This document shows, piece by piece, positions 51,404-59,654 of a stretch of 64,000 bases of DNA. The DNA is from UBA6120 sp035361955. GTDB lineage: Bacteria > Bacillota_I > Bacilli_A > RFN20 > CAG-826. The stretch covers positions 79,473 through 143,472 of the forward strand of contig DAOSDC010000001.1 in NCBI GenBank assembly GCA_035361955.1. The letters run 5' to 3'. Below the pieces are notes generated by a model. That model did no database searches. It was not told the origin of the DNA and saw only the letters and a program-made list of their open reading frames with translations. A program made the translations under genes and the position numbers. The stretch's first letter is position 1, and each line of letters opens with the position of its first letter.

Positions 51404-53119
51404 ATGAATAAAGGCAAACTAACATTCGCGCTTTTATCGATGGTATCCCTGGTGGCGTTATCGTCATGCGGAGATCCGATCAAAGAAAGCGACGAAGGTT
51501 ATGTCATGACATTAACAAGCCCCGACGGTACGGACATCCATTATACGACCGAAGACTTATTCGCCCAATATAAAGGCAATGCCGTTGGCGTCGCCAAATT
51601 TTATGAGGCGGTCGTCGAAGTCGTCATTCGCAACGAAATGAATCAACCGAGCAAAGCCGGTCAGTTAGCGGAAATCATGGAAAAAGCCGACAACCGCGTC
51701 GATGGGGTCAAGGAAACGGCCAAGAGCAACGCCGATTCCAGCAAAACCAAGTACAACGATGAGCTCGAAAAGCTGCTTGACAGCTACAACGTCGAAGATC
51801 TTGATGAACTGAAAGACTATTTCGCCTATCAGCTCATGAAAGAGAAAGTCGAAGAAAACTTCTATGAGGACAATAAAGCCGAAATGCTTTCCGGCGCTCC
51901 TGATTACGAAGGTTACCTCGATAACAAACTTCCATACCACGTCAAACACATCCTCGTGAAAGTGTCTGACCAAAGCAACAAAATTTACGATGGTGCGATT
52001 ACCGAAGGCGAAGCGCGTAAACTGACTTCCGTCATCAAGCGTTTGGCTCGCCGCCAAAACAATGAAACGTTTGGCGACATCGCCCGCGAAGCGAGCGAAG
52101 ACACCGGTTCGGCCGCTAACTTCGGCGACTTGGGCATCATGTCCAAAGCGACGAGTTTCGTCAATGAATTTAAACTCGGCGTCTATGCCTACGACGCGCT
52201 TTACAACCAAAGCGCGCAAGCAATCGCCAATGCTAGCAAATTATCGATTCCTACCGATGTTGCCACCTACCTAAATGGTTTAGGCCTCGGTGATATTCCT
52301 TACGAAGCGGCATTGAAGATTGAAGAATTCGCCGACATCACCAAAGACGTCAACGGCGACCGCGTTAACGACGGGGACACGAAATATTTCCCACGTAACG
52401 TCTACTTCAACAAATTCTTCAACAAACACAACGTCAGCGTCATCACGCCGACCAACACCGATGGATCGGCCAATCCCGCTTATGAAGCGATGGCTGGTTT
52501 CCAAGCGGTCGCTGAACTCGGCGGCCAAAAAGCACTCGTTGATGAAGACGGCAAAGTCGTCCTCGCCGTACGTGCCGGCACCGGTTCGGGTGAATCTGGA
52601 TACCAAGGCATTCACTTCATCGTCGTCGAACGCTCGGCTCTAATTGAAACTTCAGGCTCCGGCGTCACGCTCGAACAATACTACACGACCGAAATTCCCG
52701 GAACTTCAACCTTCCCGAAAGACGGATCGGATAACGAACTGATCACCTATGTCAATTTCATGCGCACGACCACGAAGATTTACAAAGAACGGTCAGAAAC
52801 CATCGTTAACGAAATCAAAAAGTTCGATACGATGCTCCAAGCTCGCATCTTTGAAAAACTTTCTGACGCCCAAGCAGTCACATTCGTCGATCAAGAAATC
52901 GAAGACAGCATCCTCAACTATATCGCGGTCACTCGCGCGAGCAACGCTTTCGCGGAAGAACTTAACTACGACGAAAATTGGCGCACCTACGTCCGTTATC
53001 TCGAATATCAGGAATGGCAACGGCTACGGCTCATCCCCGAAGTTTGCGCTGAAAACTTCCTCGATGCCGATACGGCTGTCGAATACCAAGTCGGAGGTAC
53101 CTGCTATGTCAAAAAATAA
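51404..53119 (+). CDS. PrsA-like lipoprotein foldase with interrupted parvulin domain
   Basis: This 571-residue lipoprotein (lipobox LSSC, residue ~22) has a helical SurA_N/PrsA-like chaperone region (~40-170). A parvulin-type isomerase follows: YHVKHILVKV (~185), FGDIAREASEDTGSAANFGDLG (~225) and the closing strand GIHFIVVERS (~405). About 140 residues separate the two parvulin halves, far more than the usual ~40. It should help secreted proteins fold outside the membrane. Its position beside hit and yhaM matches prsA in Bacillus. Codon usage is strikingly rich in C-ending codons compared with the neighbours, suggesting high expression. Whether the isomerase is active is open. Confidence 0.8.
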   Translation: MNKGKLTFALLSMVSLVALSSCGDPIKESDEGYVMTLTSPDGTDIHYTTEDLFAQYKGNAVGVAKFYEAVVEVVIRNEMNQPSKAGQLAEIMEKADNRVDGVKETAKSNADSSKTKYNDELEKLLDSYNVEDLDELKDYFAYQLMKEKVEENFYEDNKAEMLSGAPDYEGYLDNKLPYHVKHILVKVSDQSNKIYDGAITEGEARKLTSVIKRLARRQNNETFGDIAREASEDTGSAANFGDLGIMSKATSFVNEFKLGVYAYDALYNQSAQAIANASKLSIPTDVATYLNGLGLGDIPYEAALKIEEFADITKDVNGDRVNDGDTKYFPRNVYFNKFFNKHNVSVITPTNTDGSANPAYEAMAGFQAVAELGGQKALVDEDGKVVLAVRAGTGSGESGYQGIHFIVVERSALIETSGSGVTLEQYYTTEIPGTSTFPKDGSDNELITYVNFMRTTTKIYKERSETIVNEIKKFDTMLQARIFEKLSDAQAVTFVDQEIEDSILNYIAVTRASNAFAEELNYDENWRTYVRYLEYQEWQRLRLIPEVCAENFLDADTAVEYQVGGTCYVKK

Positions 53120-54653
53120 GATTAAATATATCGTCGCCGCTACCGGAGCCTTGCTCTTAGCCGGTTGCGATATCATCGCGCAACCATCCGATTATGAGCA
53201 ACCGCTTTTATCGAACTTGGCCGCCGACCTTGAAAAGAACGTCGCCTCGGTCGTTTATGACGCCCTACGCGATAATGGCACGCTGAATCAGCAAGCCAAA
53301 GACGACATCTTCATCCTCATCGCCGAACATGTGTTTGGTAAATATGAGGACAACTTAACATCGACAGACGCTGATAAAGTCGCTTTTGTCGCCGACGTGC
53401 AAGAACGCATCAACGAAAAGATGTACGATCGCATCACCACCGGCGCTTATGAAACACGTAGCTACTTCAGTGAAGAACGTTTCGCCGATTTTGTCAGAAA
53501 GCAACTTTACCCCGTTGCTTACGATCCGATTAAAGGTTATGTGAAGGATTATATTTTCCTTCCCGTCTCCAAGGCCGAAATCGCCAGTGGCGCCGTGCTT
53601 GATGAAGCCATCCACATGGAATACTATGAAGAATTCATCAATGGTGTCATCATCCCTGAAATCTATCGGGAAAAACTCATTGAGCAATACGTCCTCGACC
53701 AAGACTACGCTACGATTGGACGTTCTTACGCTCGCAAAGTCAACTACATCGCCATCAAGACCAACTCCAACCATCCGGAAGCTGCTAAATACTTGATGGA
53801 CACCTTCATTGATCAATACATCCTCAATGATACGCCCGCGGGCGAAGCTGACCTTGAACTGTTGGCCCGTGCCTGGCGCGGTATCGACATCGACCCGGCT
53901 AGCGCCGAAGAAAACCTGCTGATTGCCGCCGGTCTTGACTTAACCAAAACGCTTAACGGCGACATCTTGGCGCAATACGCGAAAATCAACACCAACCCAC
54001 AATTGACCGACGAAACCATCGAAAACGATTTCACCGGCAATGGCGAATATCGTCCTGAGGAAGGTTTGCTCCGTAAGCAAAACTCACTGCGTAAGCAAGA
54101 CTTGACGACCGATGGCTGGTATGTCAAAAACGGCGGTCTTGAATCGCTTCCAAGCGAAATTCGCGATCGGCTGTTCAACATTGGCGTTGCCAATGGCGTT
54201 GATCGCATCGTTGATGAGTACGATCCAAGTTTTACCGGCGAAAGTACACAAAAATCCGAATTTGTCCGCAAATTGCATGGCAAGTATTACCTGATTCCCC
54301 AAAACAGTCAGCAAATCGTCAATCCTAACGTCCCGAATCGCGACTTCTTGCTGTTTGATGCCAGCAGTTCCACCTACTACATCATCCAAATCGAAGAAGC
54401 CGTCAACACGACCAAACTCAATAAGTCGGAAACCTCGACCAACAACTACGACGCCCTCCATCCATCAATGCCCGGATATCGGGAAATGATCGCTGGCGAC
54501 GTCGCCAAGATCTTGGGTAGCCGCGATGCCAACAAAACATCGGCCTATAACCACTTCTTGAAAGAATACTCGATCGTGTTCCACGACCAAGACATCTGGG
54601 ACTACTTCAAAGAATCGTTCCCCGACGTCTACGATACTGAAGAAGACAAATAA
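53106..54653 (+). CDS. Large lipoprotein, possibly a PrsA/SurA-like chaperone without a recognisable parvulin
   Basis: This 515-residue lipoprotein has lipobox LAGC (residue ~20), then a long helical region rich in acidic residues. A short stretch RKVNYIAIKTNSNHPEAAKYLM (~200) recalls the first strand of a parvulin, but I cannot find the rest. GGAGGT precedes ATG 53106 and the gene overlaps the PrsA-like gene by 14 nt, with the same C-ending codon bias. It may be a diverged paralogue or partner chaperone. Confidence 0.8.
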   Translation: MSKNKIKYIVAATGALLLAGCDIIAQPSDYEQPLLSNLAADLEKNVASVVYDALRDNGTLNQQAKDDIFILIAEHVFGKYEDNLTSTDADKVAFVADVQERINEKMYDRITTGAYETRSYFSEERFADFVRKQLYPVAYDPIKGYVKDYIFLPVSKAEIASGAVLDEAIHMEYYEEFINGVIIPEIYREKLIEQYVLDQDYATIGRSYARKVNYIAIKTNSNHPEAAKYLMDTFIDQYILNDTPAGEADLELLARAWRGIDIDPASAEENLLIAAGLDLTKTLNGDILAQYAKINTNPQLTDETIENDFTGNGEYRPEEGLLRKQNSLRKQDLTTDGWYVKNGGLESLPSEIRDRLFNIGVANGVDRIVDEYDPSFTGESTQKSEFVRKLHGKYYLIPQNSQQIVNPNVPNRDFLLFDASSSTYYIIQIEEAVNTTKLNKSETSTNNYDALHPSMPGYREMIAGDVAKILGSRDANKTSAYNHFLKEYSIVFHDQDIWDYFKESFPDVYDTEEDK

Positions 54654-54680
54654 GCATCAAGTTAGTTAATGACGACTAAA

Positions 54681-54703
54681 GGAGGCAAACGCCTCCTTTT
54701 TTT
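54681..54703 (+). terminator. Terminator after the lipoprotein pair
   Basis: GGAGGC/GCCTCC with loop AAAC is followed by TTTTTTT. The HIT promoter begins within 2 nt of the T run. Confidence 0.9.
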
Positions 54704-54704
54704 A

Positions 54705-54710
54705 TATAAT
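54705..54710 (+). promoter_or_regulatory. -10 element of the HIT gene
   Basis: TATAAT at 54705-54710 stands 19 nt before ATG 54730, with GAGAGG between. The -35 region would be the terminator stem, so this is a weakly supported promoter despite its consensus -10. Confidence 0.55.
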
Positions 54711-54729
54711 GTTAACTGAGAGGTTGATT

Positions 54730-55149
54730 ATGATAGATTGTATTTTTTGTAAAATCGTCGATGGAATCATCCCAGCGACGAAAGTATACGAAGACGATTA
54801 TGTCTTAGCGTTTTTAGACATTTCGCAAACGACGGTTGGTCATACGCTCGTGATATCGAAACAACATCACGATAACTTCCTGGCGACGCCAAAAACGGTG
54901 ATGCACAAAGTGATGAACATTGCTCAGCGCGTCGGCCAAGCGCAAGTCCGGCAATTAGGCGCCCATGGCGTCAATGTGTTGACCAACAATTACAAAGCCG
55001 CCGGACAATCGGTGTTTCACTTTCACGTGCATGTGATTCCCCGTTATGATGTCAATGACAATCTGCGCATCGAAATGTATGAAAACGTTCATCGAGGCGA
55101 ACTTAATTTGCCTGTTTTAGCCGGAAAGATCAGCGCTGGCATCAAATAA
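54730..55149 (+). CDS. hit: HIT-family nucleotide hydrolase
   Basis: This 139-residue HIT protein begins MIDCIFCKIVDG and has the histidine triad HFHVHVIPR (~98). Such enzymes hydrolyse AMP-lysine, adenosine phosphoramidates and similar nucleotides in the cytoplasm. In Bacillus hit lies next to prsA and yhaM, as here. ATG 54730 is preferred to an upstream in-frame start because GAGAGG precedes it and the -10 lies between. Confidence 0.95.
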   Translation: MIDCIFCKIVDGIIPATKVYEDDYVLAFLDISQTTVGHTLVISKQHHDNFLATPKTVMHKVMNIAQRVGQAQVRQLGAHGVNVLTNNYKAAGQSVFHFHVHVIPRYDVNDNLRIEMYENVHRGELNLPVLAGKISAGIK

Positions 55150-55151
55150 AA

Positions 55152-55167
55152 AACGGCCGGAGCCGTT
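55152..55167 (-). terminator. Terminator after yhaM
   Basis: AACGGC/GCCGTT with a 4-nt loop is followed on the - strand by TTTTTT. It can also slow + strand transcripts from hit, but the T run there is poor. Confidence 0.8.
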
Positions 55168-55177
55168 AATTAATAGA

Positions 55178-56122
55178 CTATTTTTTATTGAATTTAGGTT
55201 GATACAGACTGCGGTCGTCGAGCGCGTACACGCGTGAGGAGAAATCACCCGGCTCAACTCCTTCAAGCGCTTTTTCAGCCATGACCAATTTGGCATCCAT
55301 GTCATCAATCATCGATAATAGCAACGCCTCTTTCGTCATCGGGATAATCGGAGAACCGAATTCCTGTTTGCCGTGATGAGAAATTACCATATGGGCCAGC
55401 AGTGTTCCAACTTCTTCGTCGACGCCAAGTTCCTTAACGAGATTCAAAATCTCGGAAGTCATTAAGGTGATGTGGCCAATCAGTTTGCCGGTCACGGTGT
55501 ATTTTGGAATAATCGGACCTGAAAGCTCCACCGTTTTACCTAAATCGTGAATTAAGATGCCGGCGATGAGCATATCGCGGTTCAAACCTGGATAATGGGG
55601 TAATATCGCTTCGCCTAAACGGACCATCGACAGCGTATGGTACAACAATCCCGACGCATATTCGTGGTGGTTTCTGACCGCGGCTGGATAGGTAATGAAT
55701 TGCGGATAATGATTTTTGATTAACGTTGTGACTAAGAGCTTGATTTGTCCGTGTTCAATCCCGTTGAGGACTGCTTCCAATTGACGTTCCATTTCCGCGA
55801 CGGGCACAGGGGCTGCCATCGTAAAGCAACTTGGATCGATTGGGGTATCGACAATCGCCGCGGAGATGATTTTTAGTTGCAGGTTGCCCCGATAATTTAA
55901 AACGTCAGCATCGAGATTGACGATGTTCCCGACGGCGAATACTTCGATGTCGGTCGGTGCCACATCCCATAATTTGCCGTCGATCGAACCCGTTTTGTCT
56001 TGAAAGCTAATCGTTAGATAGGTTGAATTGTTGGACGTCACTCCTTTGGAAACGTTAGTAATCAAATATCGTCCCTTGATTCGTTGTCCGTCTTTAATCT
56101 CATTAATCCATTGTGTCATCAT
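55178..56122 (-). CDS. yhaM: 3'-5' exoribonuclease YhaM
   Basis: This 314-residue protein has an N-terminal OB-fold (residues ~10-95; LISNVSKG..., KLWDVAPTD) and an HD domain with HHEYASGLLYHTLSMV (~155) and ILIHDLGKTVELSG (~193). YhaM degrades single-stranded RNA and DNA from the 3' end. It overlaps recX by about 20 nt. With RNase Y and NrnA it completes a decay route from endonuclease cut to mononucleotides within this window. Confidence 0.93.
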   Translation of the reverse strand: MMTQWINEIKDGQRIKGRYLITNVSKGVTSNNSTYLTISFQDKTGSIDGKLWDVAPTDIEVFAVGNIVNLDADVLNYRGNLQLKIISAAIVDTPIDPSCFTMAAPVPVAEMERQLEAVLNGIEHGQIKLLVTTLIKNHYPQFITYPAAVRNHHEYASGLLYHTLSMVRLGEAILPHYPGLNRDMLIAGILIHDLGKTVELSGPIIPKYTVTGKLIGHITLMTSEILNLVKELGVDEEVGTLLAHMVISHHGKQEFGSPIIPMTKEALLLSMIDDMDAKLVMAEKALEGVEPGDFSSRVYALDDRSLYQPKFNKK

Positions 56123-56903
56123 CTTGTTCCCCCAAAAGTGTATTGATATTTGAATAATTATAACCTTTACCGATTAGGTATCGGATGATTCGGTCACGAA
56201 GTTTGCGTCCCTGCTCGTGTTTGTACTTGCGTTTAGCGATATGATAATCGCGTTTTAGATTAAGCAATTCTTCCTCATTTGAAGGATGATCGAGTTTGTC
56301 GATCACACGGTTAATGAGCTCGTGACGGTAACCCCGACGCGCATAAAAGTCGTGGTATCCTTGATGTTTGGCAAGTCGCGACTTACTGGCGTGCAATTTT
56401 TGAACGCGGGGCCAAAGCGCTTGCGCCTTCTCAAACTCGACCGCTTCGTCATAAACAAGTTCGCGGATGTATTTATCATCAATCCCTTTAGCTTTGATAT
56501 CAGTGAGGATACGATCGAATCCTTCAAGTCGCGCATGGCCATATTCGAATCGCTCCTGAACATAGTGAAGGTCATCAATTAGTTGATAGGCCGCCAGTTG
56601 TTGCAAAATCGCTTCAACCATCCACCGTTTTGCCCCTTTAGCGTATAGTTTTTCCTTGACTTGCTTCTGGGTGTAAAGACCTTTGCTCAAGAGATTGTGG
56701 GCATAAGTTTCCAGTTTCTCGATGGCGGCGTCGTCTTGTAGTTGTTGATACTCAGCTTCTGGTAACGTCTTGCCGATATATAAATATCGATCCGTAAATC
56801 GTTGATGGGAAATCGTGACTGTTTCATGTTCAAATGAGATGCGAACGCTTTTTTTAAGCGCGCGAATGCCGGTGATCGTTCTACCAGTATTTTCTAAGGG
56901 CAC
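56103..56903 (-). CDS. recX: RecX recombination regulator, GTG start
   Basis: This 266-residue all-helical protein shows the RecX three-helix repeats (NLLSKGLYTQKQVKEKL, then YQLIDDLHYVQERFE, and the C-terminal RDRIIRYLIGKGYNYSNI). RecX binds RecA filaments and tunes them. I choose GTG 56903, with GAGG about 9 nt upstream, over an ATG at 56942 inside the preceding gene. It still overlaps the glycosyltransferase gene by 23 nt. Confidence 0.88.
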   Translation of the reverse strand: MPLENTGRTITGIRALKKSVRISFEHETVTISHQRFTDRYLYIGKTLPEAEYQQLQDDAAIEKLETYAHNLLSKGLYTQKQVKEKLYAKGAKRWMVEAILQQLAAYQLIDDLHYVQERFEYGHARLEGFDRILTDIKAKGIDDKYIRELVYDEAVEFEKAQALWPRVQKLHASKSRLAKHQGYHDFYARRGYRHELINRVIDKLDHPSNEEELLNLKRDYHIAKRKYKHEQGRKLRDRIIRYLIGKGYNYSNINTLLGEQDDDTMD

Positions 56904-58053
56904 GGTTATACACCTCAATGATATGGTCATAAAAGCGGTCAATCGAATAAATATCGACAGTCTGATAAGCCGCGTCGATGATTTTATCTTTATTAGTAGG
57001 CGGCAGTTTCACCAAGCGTGCGAGTTTTTCGTGAAAATCATCTTCGCTGTCAAAGAAGAAGCCGGTCACATTATCGATGATTGTATTTCGCAAATTATCG
57101 TCATAACGGGCTAGAACGATTTTTCCGCTTGCCATTGCTTCCATGAATGTTAAGCCTTGAGTTTCCGTAATCGAGGCTGACACGAACGCGTCGGCTAGAT
57201 GATAGAAAAACGGAACGCGTCGGGATTCGACGGCACCTACGAACAGTACATGGTCGACAATACCCAACTTTACTACAAGTTTTGTCAACTCCGGGCGCGC
57301 TGGTCCTTCCCCGACAATAAGCAATTTACTTGGATGATCCGATTTGGCGACAAATTTGGCGTATCCTTTAATCACGACGTCGATGCTTTTTTCAGGCGCC
57401 ACGCGCCCAAGCGATAACAACACAAACTTGTCGGTAAGACCATGGTCAATTTTGTATTGTTCCAATTCGGTTTGATTAATGTTTTCAAGTTTGAATTTGG
57501 AAAAATCGATGCCGGTTGGCACGATGTTGATATACCTATCGGTGCCATATTGCCGAAACGCATCTTTGGTCTTTTCCGAGGGCGAGATAAATTCGGTCGC
57601 TTGCATGGCGACGTATTTTGAAAAGCTCCGGACGACGCTTTTGGCTAAACGATCAAATGTTTCGCCTTTGCCAGCGTAATGGGTGTAGTCCTCATACATC
57701 GTATGATAGGTGTTGACGGTGGGCAAACCACTTCTTGTGGCGATGATTTTGCCGAAAATGCCAATCCCGGCTTCAGTTTGGATGTGCACTAAATCTAGAT
57801 GCCACGATTGAATGATTTTCATCGCTCGCGAATTATAGAAACTCGCAAGTTTGTAACCGTAAAGTTTTTTTAGTTCAATGCCGGGAATGTATAAAACATT
57901 GTCTTTGTATTCAAGGTGGTTGCTTAAGGCATTAGTCGTTACCACATATGCTTGATGACCATTTTTTCGCAATATGTTAAAGAGGTTTTGGGTTGATATG
58001 GCGACGCCGTTAATCTGAGGGGGATACGTTTCCGAAAATAGGGCGACGTTCAT
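56881..58053 (-). CDS. GT4-family glycosyltransferase, probable glucosyl-diacylglycerol synthase type
   Basis: This 390-residue GT-B enzyme begins NVALFSETYPPQINGVA and has the donor-site motif ETQGLTFMEA (~300; the two Glu of GT4 retaining enzymes) and LSLGRVAPEKSID (~210). It resembles membrane-surface enzymes that put the first glucose on diacylglycerol in Bacillota and Acholeplasma. It lies 2 nt after a multi-spanning LPG-synthase-type protein, a pairing seen in related genomes, which supports a glycolipid role. The acceptor is inferred. Confidence 0.82.
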   Translation of the reverse strand: MNVALFSETYPPQINGVAISTQNLFNILRKNGHQAYVVTTNALSNHLEYKDNVLYIPGIELKKLYGYKLASFYNSRAMKIIQSWHLDLVHIQTEAGIGIFGKIIATRSGLPTVNTYHTMYEDYTHYAGKGETFDRLAKSVVRSFSKYVAMQATEFISPSEKTKDAFRQYGTDRYINIVPTGIDFSKFKLENINQTELEQYKIDHGLTDKFVLLSLGRVAPEKSIDVVIKGYAKFVAKSDHPSKLLIVGEGPARPELTKLVVKLGIVDHVLFVGAVESRRVPFFYHLADAFVSASITETQGLTFMEAMASGKIVLARYDDNLRNTIIDNVTGFFFDSEDDFHEKLARLVKLPPTNKDKIIDAAYQTVDIYSIDRFYDHIIEVYNRALRKYW

Positions 58054-58055
58054 GG

Positions 58056-59483
58056 TTAATCTTTCGTGGGATCGGAAGGATCGATTAAGAATTCATCGGT
58101 ATCCAACGTCATTTTTTCTTTCAAGTGGCGTTCCGCGCTAATGCGCTCGGCAATGTCCTTGCGTTTTTTCTCCAGCTCTTTGCGACGACGACGCGCTTTT
58201 ATGCCAAGGAAATCACCAGTGACGTTTTTAAGTTGTTTCGCAATTTCGCGACGCGAAAGCTGCGAGGTTTCCCACATCGTATCGCTCGAGATTTTACGGA
58301 TGGCGAATGTCGAACGCTGCAATTCGACGAATGTGCGACGCGTTGATTGGAAGTTGTCCTCTTGTGGAGCTGAACGGTAAAACGCGGATACAAAACCCGA
58401 TACCACAAGCGTCAGATAGAAAGTTGTTGAACGCCATATTAACTGCGGGGCAATCGTTGCGGCGTAAGAACCGAATAGCGACTGGAACAAGTGCGAGAAA
58501 AATAGTTCACTAGCGCCAGCCGAACCGGGAAGCGGCACCAAGTTGGTAATCACGTACAAATAGCTTGTCATAAATACGCCGTCCCATAACGTACCACTGA
58601 TAGTAATCGTTGGAAGCGACATCGCAATGACCATCGGTAACGAATACAAAACGAGATAACGGAACATGAATAACAAGTATAAGAAAACGGTAACCCGAAT
58701 ATTTGATTGCAAACGCCGTAACTCAATCCGGAAGTTCTCGATTTGCACATGCAAATTGCTTTTAACGACTTCCGGATGTTTGATGATGTGCATCTTTCCG
58801 AGCAGGCCCACGATGCCATTAATTACGAAATCGTGGATGAATTTTGAATAAGCTAAAAAGAATATACTGACGATGACGATAAAATTGAGCGTAAATCCGA
58901 AAATTGCCAATGAGATCGTCGGGAAATTGACGCCGAATAGAGTAATCGGTTGAATGATTGTCAAGAAGTCCTTGAGTTTAAAAATGACCGCCAGAAGGCC
59001 CCAAGTGACAAGCGCCATTTGATTAAGTAAAAAATGCATTACCAAGATAGAAGCAGCGCTCGATATTTCCAAGCCTTGCTTTTTAAACGTATAGGCTTGA
59101 GCAAATTGACCGCCGCTATGGCCGGGCGTGACATTGTTGTAGAAAATGCCAATCAGGGCATTGCCAAGTCCTTTACCAACCGAGTATCTAGTCGTGTATA
59201 GACGCGCGAGAATGAATAAGATGATGCCCTCAATGAAAAAGGTTCCTAACACCAGTCCCATCGCCAACAAAATAAACTTGTAATCGACATTGACCATCGC
59301 TTCAAGCACAAGCGATAAATTGTCGCGTAAATTAAAATATAAGACGCCGCCGGTAATCAACAATACGATTGAAATATTGATGAGATACTTGCGGTGTACT
59401 TTTTTCGGGCGGTGGCGACCATGGACTTCCGCCTCGCGTCCTTCCGATAAGTCAATCGATAATGGGTCTTTGTTGTCGTTCAT
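58056..59483 (-). CDS. Lysylphosphatidylglycerol-synthase TM-region (UPF0104) membrane protein
   Basis: This 475-residue protein has a short charged N-terminus, seven or eight transmembrane helices (~30-355) and a long cytoplasmic C-terminal tail (~360-475) full of Arg, Lys and Glu. The pattern GIFYNNVTPGHSGGQFAQAY (~113) and PLPGSAGASELFF (~315) mark the flippase-like domain of MprF/YbhN/AglD proteins. It lacks the LPG catalytic domain, so it may move lipid-linked glycans or glycolipids rather than synthesise them. It is co-transcribed with the GT4 enzyme. Confidence 0.85.
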   Translation of the reverse strand: MNDNKDPLSIDLSEGREAEVHGRHRPKKVHRKYLINISIVLLITGGVLYFNLRDNLSLVLEAMVNVDYKFILLAMGLVLGTFFIEGIILFILARLYTTRYSVGKGLGNALIGIFYNNVTPGHSGGQFAQAYTFKKQGLEISSAASILVMHFLLNQMALVTWGLLAVIFKLKDFLTIIQPITLFGVNFPTISLAIFGFTLNFIVIVSIFFLAYSKFIHDFVINGIVGLLGKMHIIKHPEVVKSNLHVQIENFRIELRRLQSNIRVTVFLYLLFMFRYLVLYSLPMVIAMSLPTITISGTLWDGVFMTSYLYVITNLVPLPGSAGASELFFSHLFQSLFGSYAATIAPQLIWRSTTFYLTLVVSGFVSAFYRSAPQEDNFQSTRRTFVELQRSTFAIRKISSDTMWETSQLSRREIAKQLKNVTGDFLGIKARRRRKELEKKRKDIAERISAERHLKEKMTLDTDEFLIDPSDPTKD

Positions 59484-59504
59484 ATTAGTTAATTAACCTA
59501 ATGT

Positions 59505-59513
59505 ATTATATCA
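59505..59513 (-). promoter_or_regulatory. Extended -10 promoter of the membrane protein-glycosyltransferase-recX-yhaM run
   Basis: On the - strand TGA precedes TATAAT (59505-59510), 21 nt before ATG 59483. Confidence 0.6.
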
Positions 59514-59622
59514 TAGGCTTCGATTTTTGCTGTCGCGGTTTATGATTGAAATATCATAAAAAGACTATTTGCTAAAGATGAAAATATTCGCTTGGAAACA
59601 TACAAATTCATTTATAAGATAG

Positions 59623-59628
59623 TATAAT
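59623..59628 (+). promoter_or_regulatory. -10 element of the ABC exporter pair
   Basis: TATAAT at 59623-59628 lies 26 nt before ATG 59655, with AAGGG between. No good -35 is visible at 16-18 nt. The 171-nt divergent gap shows nothing else. Confidence 0.45.
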
Positions 59629-59654
59629 ATTTAAGCATGTTTTAAGGGTAGGCT

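Noticed and set aside
51211..51483. Minus-strand open frame between sufC and the lipoprotein gene
   Set aside because: It overlaps the promoter, strong ribosome site and signal peptide of the lipoprotein gene and has no recognisable feature.
52749..53105. N-terminal extension of the second lipoprotein
   Set aside because: It lies in another frame of the PrsA-like gene; ATG 53106 has GGAGGT and begins a signal peptide with a lipobox.
55015..55035. TTTCACGTG, resembling half of a parS site
   Set aside because: It lacks the second half and is explained by the histidine triad codons of hit.
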